Both the position numbers and the translations under genes were made by a program. This document shows positions 35,870-50,397 of a DNA stretch of 64,000 bases, piece after piece. The stretch covers positions 4,390,485 through 4,454,484 of the forward strand of contig NC_134027.1 in the NCBI RefSeq assembly GCF_964204645.1. The letters run 5' to 3'. Each line of letters begins with the position of its first letter. Position 1 is the first letter of the stretch. The notes beneath the pieces are model-generated. The model searched no databases and was not told the DNA's origin. It saw only the letters and a program-made list of their open reading frames with translations. The DNA comes from Tubulanus polymorphus. Lineage: Eukaryota > Nemertea > Palaeonemertea > Tubulaniformes > Tubulanidae.

Positions 35870-37015
35870 TTTATTCGTATATATATATAATTGGCAAAAT
35901 TTCAGTTGAGATTAATCTTCTTTCAACATTCAATAGCATTCTTTTTACAAATAAATATCTATAAGACCAGTTTACATATTTGATACAAATTATATACACA
36001 TTCAACTTGATTGGCACATTATATTCATCGGACACACACCACCCTCCCCATGATCTGCGAAGAAACCGCTTGATAACTTAGTAATTTAGATCAGATATGA
36101 ATATGCTAAGCACAGGTTATTAAAAAATATCATAATAGTAAGTTTTTTGAAAAAAATCTGCAAACGATGTACCTAAGTTCTACCGTCAATCGATAGGTGG
36201 CAGAAAGCGCAGAATTCAAATCTTGATTATGACTAGATGAAATCAAGAGTTATCTTATATATCCTGTTCGTAGCATTTCAACATCCCTTAATGAACACTC
36301 ACTAAATCTAAATAAATCTGAATTTAAAAAATCTGACAAAAGCAATTTTGCCGAATCAATGCCGATTGAATTTAGTGGTTTATCGAATTGTCAACAGATT
36401 TCGAAATAGAACATTTTGAAAAAAAACCTGTTATATGCAAGTGAACTCGTTCAATTCATCAATTTCTATTATTTGAGTTTCGGTGAACTAGTGAATCTAC
36501 GAGATTTTGGAGCTCAAAAATGAAGACGAATTTTACGACGCATGATTTGTAACTAAATTGGACAATGTGAAGTGATTGATTCAAAACTGAGTTTCAAATC
36601 CTAATCATGTAAGTGATTTACTTGAATTTCATCATAAACATCTGAATTTTCTTTATTTACACTTTTTACATGAAATGCACTGGGTTCGCCTCTACCGACC
36701 ATACGTGGAGTTTTTCTTGACTGTATTTTTTTGAATTAATAAGAAAGTCTTTGTGTAGTTTAGTGATTCAATACAGGATCCAAAGGCTGAATTCAGACGT
36801 TCAACTGGACTGAGTCACAATTCTTTGTTTTTCTTGAGATACACGGAGGGTGAAGAAACTACTGTGAGGGCTACCGGACTTTGTACGAACGACAACGATT
36901 ATTCCGGAAGTCTGATTTAGCAGCGCCCTCTATCAGATGAAGGACGTTTATGGCTGGATCAATGACCATCGCTACTCGTCCCGCTCGGACTTGGTTCTGC
37001 TAATTTCCTTCTCAC
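35870..37015 (-). CDS. CBFB: CBFB terminal exon and 3' UTR, distal duplicate
   Basis: The coding part is 36959-37015: acceptor TATCGTTACAG then 18 codons (VRRKLAEPSPSGTSSDGH) and TGA. It matches the last exon of core-binding factor beta, whose vertebrate form begins ARRQQDPSPGS. The phase (0) fits the donor of exon 5 at 60069. The 3' UTR would run about 1.1 kb to AATAAA (TTTATT on plus, 35870-35875). It is an exact duplicate of 44497-45642 and is the distal one, so if both are real the splicing machinery meets the other copy first. Confidence 0.7.
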
Positions 37016-40000
37016 CTGTAACGATAAAGAATAGAGAATATGTTAGGATTTTCGTTGTTTAGAGCCCGACATTAAAAACCCTTTGTGACTCAAAATTGAT
37101 ATGAATCTATAATAAAAGTTAACACCCAAAGCACCTACGCAAACATTGTACGTAAAAGGTTGGGAGCAGGAATCTAAGATGGTTTAATTGGTTTCATAAA
37201 TGGATATTGATCAAATGAGTTCTATCTATATCCAGAACGCAGAACTTGCATATCATAGCAGTTATTCGTCATTCATATAAGTGACATTTGTCTCGAACTC
37301 GAGTGGGTCATCCATCAAAATAGCACCGTCTCAAGAGCCGTATATGCCTCCCGGGGTCAACTCCCAGTTCACAGGAAGCAATCTCACCTTTAAGTTAAAC
37401 GCGGAACAAAGCATTTCACCTTTTGGAATTTAATTTTTGACCAATGAAAAGGATATGTATCCAAGTGAGCGCATAAAACATGCTTAAGGTGTGACCTTTT
37501 TGCAAATTACACTTCATAAATCACCCGTTTAACCGACTTTCACCCACCCCTCAGTGTTTTCAAAAATGAATAATTTATGAAATTAATTTTTAGTCAAAGC
37601 TGTCGTCACTTGATGTAGAATTTCAATACGTCTTTGGGCGTGAAACTGTAAGTTTTAAGTTAAGTTTTATTGATGAAACTCAAATGACTGAAATTCCAAA
37701 TAGAGCTCCAAAAAATATGAAACCATTTTGAAAAACTGATTAATGATTTCATTTCAATCTGGTTTCTAAACATGCGGTTTTACGGTGTGAGTGTGAAATA
37801 AGATACTGATGATTGCAGAAAATAAATCAGCCAGGCGTCTCAGAACAATTAATAATAACATACATGCGAACCAAGAAACAAACGTTCCTTCAATATTTCA
37901 TGATTTTTTCTAAGACGAAACAAAGAACGCACGTTCGAAACCAGAAGGAAATAAATCTTCAAACAAAACTTTCAAATTAATCACTGATATTTCACTTTGT
38001 TAGGAAATTAGAGTGTTGTCAAAATTGGTTTTCGCTGGGGCCTTAGGAAACGGGAGGCCTTTCACTGGTCACAGGCGCAGTGTTTTATCTGTGGATAACA
38101 CACAAAGACCCCCTGCAGAGAGGGCGACTGGTATATGAGATGGTAGCAGTGGGTTTAATTCGGTGGCCAGAGCGCAGTTACTTCCTTCCAGGCTCACAGG
38201 AAATGATCGTCGCCACAACATGTAATTAGGAAAACCTTAGTTTTGGAAATCAAACTGTGGATGCAAGACCATAATTACACGGTATTGTTATTTCGAGGTT
38301 TAAACGAAAACTAAATTTTTGTAGTGTTGAGAGACGAAGATCCTAAAAACATCGCTCTGACATTCAAGCATTAAAGTTGTATTGAGTTAAGAGATGGAGG
38401 TAAGACGTCTGTGACACTCGCTGCTGCGTTCAGTCCCATCATTTATTATCATTTTTAGCTCAATTAGAATTCAATCGAAACACATTAAAATCTGCTTCAA
38501 ACAAAATACAAAGATTCAATGTCGGGTCACAGCGCACCGTTTTATGAATATCTGAACACAGCGCATCTATATCAATAGAAATTGTTCCGAACAAAAGAAA
38601 CCAGCTGTCTTCTTAAATGAACACAATAGCACCTTGTCATCTGATACGGAAAATATTTCAAAAGTTTCTTTTTCGGCTAACCGTAAAGACGCTGCGTTGA
38701 ACCGCAAGCACATTACCCCGACACAAACCGGGTTATAGCTAATCTCAGAGATGTCTCATCCTGCTCCACGAAATCATCAGCGTGTGAAAAATCCACGAGG
38801 ACTAAATTCCACACGCGTTCACCGGAGCACCAATATGCTGCGTATTGCCACTTAACAATATAAATCAGCAAATAATTACGAACGAATTTATCAACGATAA
38901 GAACTGGATGAAGCAGTTGACAAAATATTGGAGAGATGACATCGACAAATGGATGACCAGGTCAACTAATGATAAGGACAAGTTCAGCAAATACGATCCG
39001 GCAAAAGAACGAGTCCTATGAAATCTGTTCATCTTAAACACTGGGCACATAGGGCAGCTTCTTTAAGCCAGCAGAAAGAATTCATAGAACCACATAGGCT
39101 ACATTAAACCACCAAGATGTCCAAATTATCAACAACTCATAGAATTATGGACATTTTTGCCAACTGTTTTCAACCTGAAATCATTGACATGTAGAAGTGT
39201 GGCATATGGGACAAACACGAGGTTTGCGTGTACTGCGGTACTGATAATCCAAATCGGAATTCCACACCGCCTCGTCCACACGTGCCAGAGATGAATTTCC
39301 AAACTTTACCATTATTTCCGGCACAAGTATATGTTGATTTTACGACAACGCATGTCTTTAAAAGTCACTCGCCCTTTCAGACAGGAGATGACGAATTATG
39401 TAATGTATTCCACGGGGCAGCATGCACTCCATATGCCAACTTTATCTGCTGTAGAAAAGCTTTCATCCGCAAAATTATTGCACTATTACAGCGTAAATGA
39501 TTTATTGAATACAAAACATTATTTCAAACTTCCGCGTCTGATTTTCCAAATACAGCATCATTTTTTTGTACCCGTCCGTGAGTCATTTTAAAGCCTCTAA
39601 CAAATTGTGAACTATCATGCAACTTTTTTAAGACTAAGACAGTAAACGGATCGATCTAAAAATATGAGGGAATATTCTTTTCTAAAATCTAGGGACCAGA
39701 GAGATTGACACTCAGTAACCCTCTTATCGAACGGTAGTTGAATTGATGACAGATGGAAAATAAAGCTATAAATCTCAGCCAAACTTCGACAAGCAATCTA
39801 CGGAAAACACTTAGTTAAGCAGTAATGACTTGGTCGTTGTTGTCCATCTATGGCTCGACTGTGTCATTATTACTTTTTACATCAGTGAACGACCTGTTCA
39901 AGTATCACAAGAGGGCTCTATAAAACATTCATGTAGCCTCTTATTTACCAATCAAACTCAGTTAACGCGCGCTGATAACTGCCATAAACACGAGTTTAAC

Positions 40001-41770
40001 GACTAACTATTTCCCTCCAGTAAATGAGTGTTTTAAGAAGAGACAGTATGTCCAGGTTTCAGACGTCGCTGGCATTGTGCCGAGAAAGAATATGGAACTT
40101 TTCTACAAAATAACTTTCTCCCATGGTTAATCATAAGCCATTGTCTACATGACAATTCAATAGCCATGTATACCACCGATTCAAACAAGGAGAGATTCAA
40201 CTAGAAAAGAAATCGGATTGAACGAAAGATAATGATGACACTTCGGTAACAAAAGCACGGGACACGAATTACGCATTAGGACCATATTTGCTTTTTGAAA
40301 TCGTTTCAGCGAAGGTCACGTTTTTGCCGTGTTGCTATTCACACGCAATCTGGTTGATTCATTACAACCTCAATCTATGTTCGGGTTTATTGACTATGTA
40401 TCAACCCTCACCAACCATGCGATCGTCGTATATATCATAGCCCGATTTTAGCTGTCACGAAGACCACACCGGTGATTTATTTATGAAGACAGATGGTAAA
40501 AAGCGCCTTTGGAAAGAATTCCGATCGAACAGCGTATCAAATCATGCAGGGCTCTTGAATTCCGTACAACCACACCGTTAATTATAACAAGCAAAAAATC
40601 ATCGAACTATCGATTCTAATCCATTTTAGATTGTACAGTTTGGTCTATTGCGCTTCGATTCCCGCGTACACTATATCTGGAATAATTCAGATCTTAAAGG
40701 AAAGTTGTTTGGACGCAGTGCAAATTGCTAAAACCAAATAACTAAATTATTTCATCAAGCAGACAAGACTACAATGAGAATATTGTAGGAGAAAGTTTGA
40801 TGGGAAATCGCCCGAGAAAAGTGATAATCACATGTGACAACGTCTTTCCGTCGTCCCTTGTAATCAACGCAAGTCTTTCATCTTCGAAGACACCAAGTTA
40901 TTGTCAATACGGAACCCATCCGTTTCACCAGTGGCGATATTTACGTGAAAGTTTGCGGCTTTGTGGTCGTAATATCGGCGAATCTGATTATAATTCCACA
41001 TCAAACGAGCAAGAACAAGCTGTTATACGAGAAATCAAACGATTTCAGACAATAGTTAACAAGTTACGAGATTCACCCTGCGAGACACCGATTAACTCAA
41101 TATGGGACATTACGAAATTACGACGGCTCGGCCGAGTCACGATATATAACTAGAAACGCTATAGATTGAAGCAGTCGAGAGCTCACGAAGTGACGATTAC
41201 TGTTCCTAGCAACATTCAAGAAGAACTTCTAGAATAATGCGAGCACAACATTAAGCTACCAGTGCATATCTTTCCATCCGTCGCTACAATTACCAAAAGT
41301 CTAATGAAGTATAGAAATTAAAGAGCGTAACGTAGTTAAGACATGGCGCCGCCCAGGGCCGAACTTGGTTTCCATACGAGTATATGATTGAATTTATGCA
41401 AATAACTGTCTAATTCTCCAGAAGATGGGTATCGAAAATGTTGCACTTGTCGCGTTAAAGCTCAAGGGCACAGATAAAATCATGCGAACATAGATTGTAT
41501 CGTTGATTTTATAGCCGATGATGATCACGAGAAAACTGTAAACTAAAAACTATGAACTATGACACTTCGGAAACAGATTTTCCAGCGAGGTGCAAACAAA
41601 AGATGCTTCAATTAGATTTGTTTTCAAACTGAAGCCTTATACATTTCTGAGATCAAGTTTTCCATTGAATATTTCTATGTCTTCTTCGCTACTCTTAGAA
41701 ATCAAGCAGGAAGTATTTAAAAGGGCTTACATATGTTTTTAAATGATATTATATGTATATAAATATATAT

Positions 41771-41786
41771 ACTGAGCTAACCGGCC
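41771..41786 (-). pseudogene. tRNA-Ile 5' fragment at the duplication junction
   Basis: The 16 nt ACTGAGCTAACCGGCC (plus strand) are the first 16 nt of tRNA-Ile on the minus strand; the rest is missing and replaced by the AT run of copy 1. It is not functional as a tRNA. Confidence 0.85.
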
Positions 41787-44700
41787 AATTATATATATAT
41801 GCGATTTAAATATTTCGAGCAATAATAGATTAATAAAATTTTCAATAACTATATATATGGATATACTTTAGCTTAAGTAAAACAACTAAATACAAAAGCG
41901 GGAAAATAGATAATGATAGACCAAAAAATGAATATTTCAAGCGTGTCTCGAATGCGGAATGCGTTTTCTATCTATATATATTTTGTTCAATTCTATCGCG
42001 TAACTGATGTATTTCATATGGAACGATATTTCAGAAAATATCACCATCCCGGCAGGAGTGTGGATCCATGGTGTTTGTTCCCCTAGGCTGTGTATTCCCT
42101 TACAACGGTGGCATGATAAAATAAAATCGGCGGGAGATGTTTTCCTTGCAAGTTGTTATTATGAGATCAGATGTGCGCACGTTTAATGATGCCGTGTTTG
42201 ATACAGTGAAAACTTGCGTAGGCGACACTGTCTTTTCTGAATCAAACATCATTAATCATTTACTGGCAACATGTGAGGCACGACATTTAGTTTTTTAAGG
42301 CGTACAAACCTTTCTCATTATAATTTCAGAATCAAGGCGGCGGGTTTTTAAAACATTTTTGCTGTATTTGTTATCGAGTTTACAGAACAAGTATTGCGTT
42401 AATTGACATAAATGTATATGTAGCCTAAGGACAATGGATAGTGATTTGCAACAAAAATAAAGCGCTGGAAGGAGAACTTGAAAAAAGATTTGGCAATGGA
42501 AATATTTTGCATACAAATAATAGGCATATACATACATACTTTAAGGCGTGTGAAAAGAACTGTTTTGCCGAGTGGTTTTCAAAAGATTCAATTTCCAAAT
42601 AGATAGTTCAGATTTTTATTGCATTTAGTCGTGAGGGTGACGATGATAATGAATACCATCGCATGTATCTATCGTGAGAAAATGCTTTTCTGATATTAAC
42701 AATTGTTTCTAGGTATTTCAACTGCAGTATTAACTGTTTTAGGAAGTGCAGTAACAATGAGTTCAATGTGCTACGTACCCCGGTATAGTTCACGATTCCC
42801 GGACAAGACTCGTTAAAAATACTCGCGTATAAAAAAAAAACGCCGGAAATTGGGTATTTTTACGAGAATCGGTGACAGAATTGTGACATTAATTGGTTCG
42901 CTGATGAGTGACACAATAATAACAAAGCGCTCAGATACTCTGATCGTCATAACAAAAGAAACATTGAAAAAACTTTTTAGAATCCGATATTTTCTGTCAA
43001 TAAAAATGTCGAGTATTTCACTGACCGGACACGGATTTTTGCCGCGCCATTCGGAGACAGATTAGTGCGACTGGGAACACAAGATGGACAGGTGGGATTA
43101 TGTCTCAGCGACAATCTGCTTATTTTCAGGAGAACTGAAGACAATCGAGGTATAAATTTATCTGTCTGCGAGACGGAAAGGACCTTACATGGAAATAATG
43201 ATGCAAAACATCGTGTGCATTGTCATCTTATACGTAGTATGGTAATCATTGGCCCTCGGGGACTCATCATCAAATTACATAACACAATAACAGCTTATCA
43301 ATTAATATTCGAACAGCAGGTATTTGCAGCATGAATGCTCCCGGTATTTATTTGCTGCCTCGGAGTGATAAGTTTCATTTTGACATCATGAGTCTGATGA
43401 TTAAAATGTACGTATTTGGATCTTGTATTCTAAGCCTAAGTATGCGTGAGTTTTCTCAAATAATGGCGTTATTTCAAGTCTAAAATTGCTCTTCATTTAC
43501 GAACAGGACACGGGAGTGCTGATGTACGTATTTTCTGTGCGTGATCTGCGATGTAAAATGTTTGTTTAGAGCCGGGATGTCACTCATGTGAGGAGTTAAT
43601 GAGTAATTACACCGAGTAGAGAGTCAATTTATTAGATCTCCTGATGTTAACTTCCCATTTAGCATCGAGTTTTACAGTAGAACGCTATGACTCACAGGAC
43701 ACGAGCTGATGATCACTGCATTTAAATAACTGGCTTAAACACCTCTCAAACTGTGGAGCTTTTTCCGAGTGATGCGACACGGGCGAAGCTTCCTCTGCGA
43801 CTTAACAAAGCATCAATTACGAAGGCTTACGGCTTATGATCAAGGTTCGTTTATTTGTACGTAAAACACTCCACTGCCATTGATCTCTGAAAATCCGTCG
43901 TCGGTACTCGTCAGCGAGGCTATTAGATCAACTGAAAATTGGCCAATCAGCTGCCTTGATTGCGATTTTCTGGGGCTCAGATGTATTTCGTTCCAGACAT
44001 GATTAGCTGTTGTAAAAGGAAAGAAAATCTAACGGTAAAAAGGGCTTTTCTGCGCTATCATCCAATCACCAACAAGACATGTGATTTGGAACATTCAAAC
44101 TGTCCTGATTGGAACAGCATTTACTTGAATATATTATGTGTAAAGCAGTAGCAGTAAGACTTACTGAGATGGTGCATGTTTCTAAATTTCTTAAACCAAT
44201 TCTGAAAAATTTGTGTTTCTTATTTCACAAGGTCGGGTAGTCAAAGTTTCATCGTAGATTCTCCACTCCGCTGAAGGTATATATTTCGAGTGACTCTTGC
44301 CAAATTTGCTGATCTTGAAGATTTGGTCTATATATAAAAAATCGCTTGTGTCAGAAATGCTTGAATTGAATATCCTTTTACTGATAGTTTTCGTCGTATT
44401 ACACGGTGACCGACCCATACGTCTTTAAAGCAGTCCGTTTCCAGTCTTTCCATTCAACGAACAAAACACGAGGACAAGCAAATTAGATTCATACATTTTA
44501 TTCGTATATATATATAATTGGCAAAATTTCAGTTGAGATTAATCTTCTTTCAACATTCAATAGCATTCTTTTTACAAATAAATATCTATAAGACCAGTTT
44601 ACATATTTGATACAAATTATATACACATTCAACTTGATTGGCACATTATATTCATCGGACACACACCACCCTCCCCATGATCTGCGAAGAAACCGCTTGA

Positions 44701-47700
44701 TAACTTAGTAATTTAGATCAGATATGAATATGCTAAGCACAGGTTATTAAAAAATATCATAATAGTAAGTTTTTTGAAAAAAATCTGCAAACGATGTACC
44801 TAAGTTCTACCGTCAATCGATAGGTGGCAGAAAGCGCAGAATTCAAATCTTGATTATGACTAGATGAAATCAAGAGTTATCTTATATATCCTGTTCGTAG
44901 CATTTCAACATCCCTTAATGAACACTCACTAAATCTAAATAAATCTGAATTTAAAAAATCTGACAAAAGCAATTTTGCCGAATCAATGCCGATTGAATTT
45001 AGTGGTTTATCGAATTGTCAACAGATTTCGAAATAGAACATTTTGAAAAAAAACCTGTTATATGCAAGTGAACTCGTTCAATTCATCAATTTCTATTATT
45101 TGAGTTTCGGTGAACTAGTGAATCTACGAGATTTTGGAGCTCAAAAATGAAGACGAATTTTACGACGCATGATTTGTAACTAAATTGGACAATGTGAAGT
45201 GATTGATTCAAAACTGAGTTTCAAATCCTAATCATGTAAGTGATTTACTTGAATTTCATCATAAACATCTGAATTTTCTTTATTTACACTTTTTACATGA
45301 AATGCACTGGGTTCGCCTCTACCGACCATACGTGGAGTTTTTCTTGACTGTATTTTTTTGAATTAATAAGAAAGTCTTTGTGTAGTTTAGTGATTCAATA
45401 CAGGATCCAAAGGCTGAATTCAGACGTTCAACTGGACTGAGTCACAATTCTTTGTTTTTCTTGAGATACACGGAGGGTGAAGAAACTACTGTGAGGGCTA
45501 CCGGACTTTGTACGAACGACAACGATTATTCCGGAAGTCTGATTTAGCAGCGCCCTCTATCAGATGAAGGACGTTTATGGCTGGATCAATGACCATCGCT
45601 ACTCGTCCCGCTCGGACTTGGTTCTGCTAATTTCCTTCTCACCTGTAACGATAAAGAATAGAGAATATGTTAGGATTTTCGTTGTTTAGAGCCCGACATT
45701 AAAAACCCTTTGTGACTCAAAATTGATATGAATCTATAATAAAAGTTAACACCCAAAGCACCTACGCAAACATTGTACGTAAAAGGTTGGGAGCAGGAAT
45801 CTAAGATGGTTTAATTGGTTTCATAAATGGATATTGATCAAATGAGTTCTATCTATATCCAGAACGCAGAACTTGCATATCATAGCAGTTATTCGTCATT
45901 CATATAAGTGACATTTGTCTCGAACTCGAGTGGGTCATCCATCAAAATAGCACCGTCTCAAGAGCCGTATATGCCTCCCGGGGTCAACTCCCAGTTCACA
46001 GGAAGCAATCTCACCTTTAAGTTAAACGCGGAACAAAGCATTTCACCTTTTGGAATTTAATTTTTGACCAATGAAAAGGATATGTATCCAAGTGAGCGCA
46101 TAAAACATGCTTAAGGTGTGACCTTTTTGCAAATTACACTTCATAAATCACCCGTTTAACCGACTTTCACCCACCCCTCAGTGTTTTCAAAAATGAATAA
46201 TTTATGAAATTAATTTTTAGTCAAAGCTGTCGTCACTTGATGTAGAATTTCAATACGTCTTTGGGCGTGAAACTGTAAGTTTTAAGTTAAGTTTTATTGA
46301 TGAAACTCAAATGACTGAAATTCCAAATAGAGCTCCAAAAAATATGAAACCATTTTGAAAAACTGATTAATGATTTCATTTCAATCTGGTTTCTAAACAT
46401 GCGGTTTTACGGTGTGAGTGTGAAATAAGATACTGATGATTGCAGAAAATAAATCAGCCAGGCGTCTCAGAACAATTAATAATAACATACATGCGAACCA
46501 AGAAACAAACGTTCCTTCAATATTTCATGATTTTTTCTAAGACGAAACAAAGAACGCACGTTCGAAACCAGAAGGAAATAAATCTTCAAACAAAACTTTC
46601 AAATTAATCACTGATATTTCACTTTGTTAGGAAATTAGAGTGTTGTCAAAATTGGTTTTCGCTGGGGCCTTAGGAAACGGGAGGCCTTTCACTGGTCACA
46701 GGCGCAGTGTTTTATCTGTGGATAACACACAAAGACCCCCTGCAGAGAGGGCGACTGGTATATGAGATGGTAGCAGTGGGTTTAATTCGGTGGCCAGAGC
46801 GCAGTTACTTCCTTCCAGGCTCACAGGAAATGATCGTCGCCACAACATGTAATTAGGAAAACCTTAGTTTTGGAAATCAAACTGTGGATGCAAGACCATA
46901 ATTACACGGTATTGTTATTTCGAGGTTTAAACGAAAACTAAATTTTTGTAGTGTTGAGAGACGAAGATCCTAAAAACATCGCTCTGACATTCAAGCATTA
47001 AAGTTGTATTGAGTTAAGAGATGGAGGTAAGACGTCTGTGACACTCGCTGCTGCGTTCAGTCCCATCATTTATTATCATTTTTAGCTCAATTAGAATTCA
47101 ATCGAAACACATTAAAATCTGCTTCAAACAAAATACAAAGATTCAATGTCGGGTCACAGCGCACCGTTTTATGAATATCTGAACACAGCGCATCTATATC
47201 AATAGAAATTGTTCCGAACAAAAGAAACCAGCTGTCTTCTTAAATGAACACAATAGCACCTTGTCATCTGATACGGAAAATATTTCAAAAGTTTCTTTTT
47301 CGGCTAACCGTAAAGACGCTGCGTTGAACCGCAAGCACATTACCCCGACACAAACCGGGTTATAGCTAATCTCAGAGATGTCTCATCCTGCTCCACGAAA
47401 TCATCAGCGTGTGAAAAATCCACGAGGACTAAATTCCACACGCGTTCACCGGAGCACCAATATGCTGCGTATTGCCACTTAACAATATAAATCAGCAAAT
47501 AATTACGAACGAATTTATCAACGATAAGAACTGGATGAAGCAGTTGACAAAATATTGGAGAGATGACATCGACAAATGGATGACCAGGTCAACTAATGAT
47601 AAGGACAAGTTCAGCAAATACGATCCGGCAAAAGAACGAGTCCTATGAAATCTGTTCATCTTAAACACTGGGCACATAGGGCAGCTTCTTTAAGCCAGCA

Positions 47701-50397
47701 GAAAGAATTCATAGAACCACATAGGCTACATTAAACCACCAAGATGTCCAAATTATCAACAACTCATAGAATTATGGACATTTTTGCCAACTGTTTTCAA
47801 CCTGAAATCATTGACATGTAGAAGTGTGGCATATGGGACAAACACGAGGTTTGCGTGTACTGCGGTACTGATAATCCAAATCGGAATTCCACACCGCCTC
47901 GTCCACACGTGCCAGAGATGAATTTCCAAACTTTACCATTATTTCCGGCACAAGTATATGTTGATTTTACGACAACGCATGTCTTTAAAAGTCACTCGCC
48001 CTTTCAGACAGGAGATGACGAATTATGTAATGTATTCCACGGGGCAGCATGCACTCCATATGCCAACTTTATCTGCTGTAGAAAAGCTTTCATCCGCAAA
48101 ATTATTGCACTATTACAGCGTAAATGATTTATTGAATACAAAACATTATTTCAAACTTCCGCGTCTGATTTTCCAAATACAGCATCATTTTTTTGTACCC
48201 GTCCGTGAGTCATTTTAAAGCCTCTAACAAATTGTGAACTATCATGCAACTTTTTTAAGACTAAGACAGTAAACGGATCGATCTAAAAATATGAGGGAAT
48301 ATTCTTTTCTAAAATCTAGGGACCAGAGAGATTGACACTCAGTAACCCTCTTATCGAACGGTAGTTGAATTGATGACAGATGGAAAATAAAGCTATAAAT
48401 CTCAGCCAAACTTCGACAAGCAATCTACGGAAAACACTTAGTTAAGCAGTAATGACTTGGTCGTTGTTGTCCATCTATGGCTCGACTGTGTCATTATTAC
48501 TTTTTACATCAGTGAACGACCTGTTCAAGTATCACAAGAGGGCTCTATAAAACATTCATGTAGCCTCTTATTTACCAATCAAACTCAGTTAACGCGCGCT
48601 GATAACTGCCATAAACACGAGTTTAACGACTAACTATTTCCCTCCAGTAAATGAGTGTTTTAAGAAGAGACAGTATGTCCAGGTTTCAGACGTCGCTGGC
48701 ATTGTGCCGAGAAAGAATATGGAACTTTTCTACAAAATAACTTTCTCCCATGGTTAATCATAAGCCATTGTCTACATGACAATTCAATAGCCATGTATAC
48801 CACCGATTCAAACAAGGAGAGATTCAACTAGAAAAGAAATCGGATTGAACGAAAGATAATGATGACACTTCGGTAACAAAAGCACGGGACACGAATTACG
48901 CATTAGGACCATATTTGCTTTTTGAAATCGTTTCAGCGAAGGTCACGTTTTTGCCGTGTTGCTATTCACACGCAATCTGGTTGATTCATTACAACCTCAA
49001 TCTATGTTCGGGTTTATTGACTATGTATCAACCCTCACCAACCATGCGATCGTCGTATATATCATAGCCCGATTTTAGCTGTCACGAAGACCACACCGGT
49101 GATTTATTTATGAAGACAGATGGTAAAAAGCGCCTTTGGAAAGAATTCCGATCGAACAGCGTATCAAATCATGCAGGGCTCTTGAATTCCGTACAACCAC
49201 ACCGTTAATTATAACAAGCAAAAAATCATCGAACTATCGATTCTAATCCATTTTAGATTGTACAGTTTGGTCTATTGCGCTTCGATTCCCGCGTACACTA
49301 TATCTGGAATAATTCAGATCTTAAAGGAAAGTTGTTTGGACGCAGTGCAAATTGCTAAAACCAAATAACTAAATTATTTCATCAAGCAGACAAGACTACA
49401 ATGAGAATATTGTAGGAGAAAGTTTGATGGGAAATCGCCCGAGAAAAGTGATAATCACATGTGACAACGTCTTTCCGTCGTCCCTTGTAATCAACGCAAG
49501 TCTTTCATCTTCGAAGACACCAAGTTATTGTCAATACGGAACCCATCCGTTTCACCAGTGGCGATATTTACGTGAAAGTTTGCGGCTTTGTGGTCGTAAT
49601 ATCGGCGAATCTGATTATAATTCCACATCAAACGAGCAAGAACAAGCTGTTATACGAGAAATCAAACGATTTCAGACAATAGTTAACAAGTTACGAGATT
49701 CACCCTGCGAGACACCGATTAACTCAATATGGGACATTACGAAATTACGACGGCTCGGCCGAGTCACGATATATAACTAGAAACGCTATAGATTGAAGCA
49801 GTCGAGAGCTCACGAAGTGACGATTACTGTTCCTAGCAACATTCAAGAAGAACTTCTAGAATAATGCGAGCACAACATTAAGCTACCAGTGCATATCTTT
49901 CCATCCGTCGCTACAATTACCAAAAGTCTAATGAAGTATAGAAATTAAAGAGCGTAACGTAGTTAAGACATGGCGCCGCCCAGGGCCGAACTTGGTTTCC
50001 ATACGAGTATATGATTGAATTTATGCAAATAACTGTCTAATTCTCCAGAAGATGGGTATCGAAAATGTTGCACTTGTCGCGTTAAAGCTCAAGGGCACAG
50101 ATAAAATCATGCGAACATAGATTGTATCGTTGATTTTATAGCCGATGATGATCACGAGAAAACTGTAAACTAAAAACTATGAACTATGACACTTCGGAAA
50201 CAGATTTTCCAGCGAGGTGCAAACAAAAGATGCTTCAATTAGATTTGTTTTCAAACTGAAGCCTTATACATTTCTGAGATCAAGTTTTCCATTGAATATT
50301 TCTATGTCTTCTTCGCTACTCTTAGAAATCAAGCAGGAAGTATTTAAAAGGGCTTACATATGTTTTTAAATGATATTATATGTATATAAATATATAT
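41771..50397. repeat. Tandem duplication, copy 2 (8,627 bp)
   Basis: Directly abuts copy 1. Its left edge is the 16-nt tRNA fragment, and its right edge is where sequence changes from the AT run to unique ATGTTTATG. The layout fits one tandem duplication with almost no microhomology at the junction (one or two A/T bases). Alternatively it is an assembly artefact. Confidence 0.93.

Larger units (their letters stand above)
33144..41770. repeat. Tandem duplication, copy 1 (8,627 bp)
   Basis: The sequence from ACTGAGCTAACCGGCC to the AT-rich end TATAAATATATAT recurs directly downstream with a constant offset of 8,627. Every open frame in it reappears with an identical translation and exact shift, and the homopolymers I compared are equal in length. 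It contains the 5' 16 nt of a tRNA-Ile, non-coding DNA, and the terminal exon plus 3' UTR of CBFB. I recognise no complete gene in it. Confidence 0.93.

Noticed and set aside
36959-37015. Alternative reading frame of the CBFB terminal exon (GEKEISRTKSERDE)
   Set aside because: It would need a phase-1 junction; exon 5 ends in phase 0, and the phase-0 reading RRKLAEPSPSG matches the family's C-terminus better.
40797-41153. 118-codon plus-strand frame in the duplicated unit (again at 49424-49780)
   Set aside because: No recognised domain, no splice or UTR context, and it is doubled only because the whole unit is duplicated.
33668-49780. Pairs of identical small frames that could look like a gene family
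   Set aside because: All pairs have exactly the same 8,627 offset, so they reflect one segmental tandem duplication, not a family.
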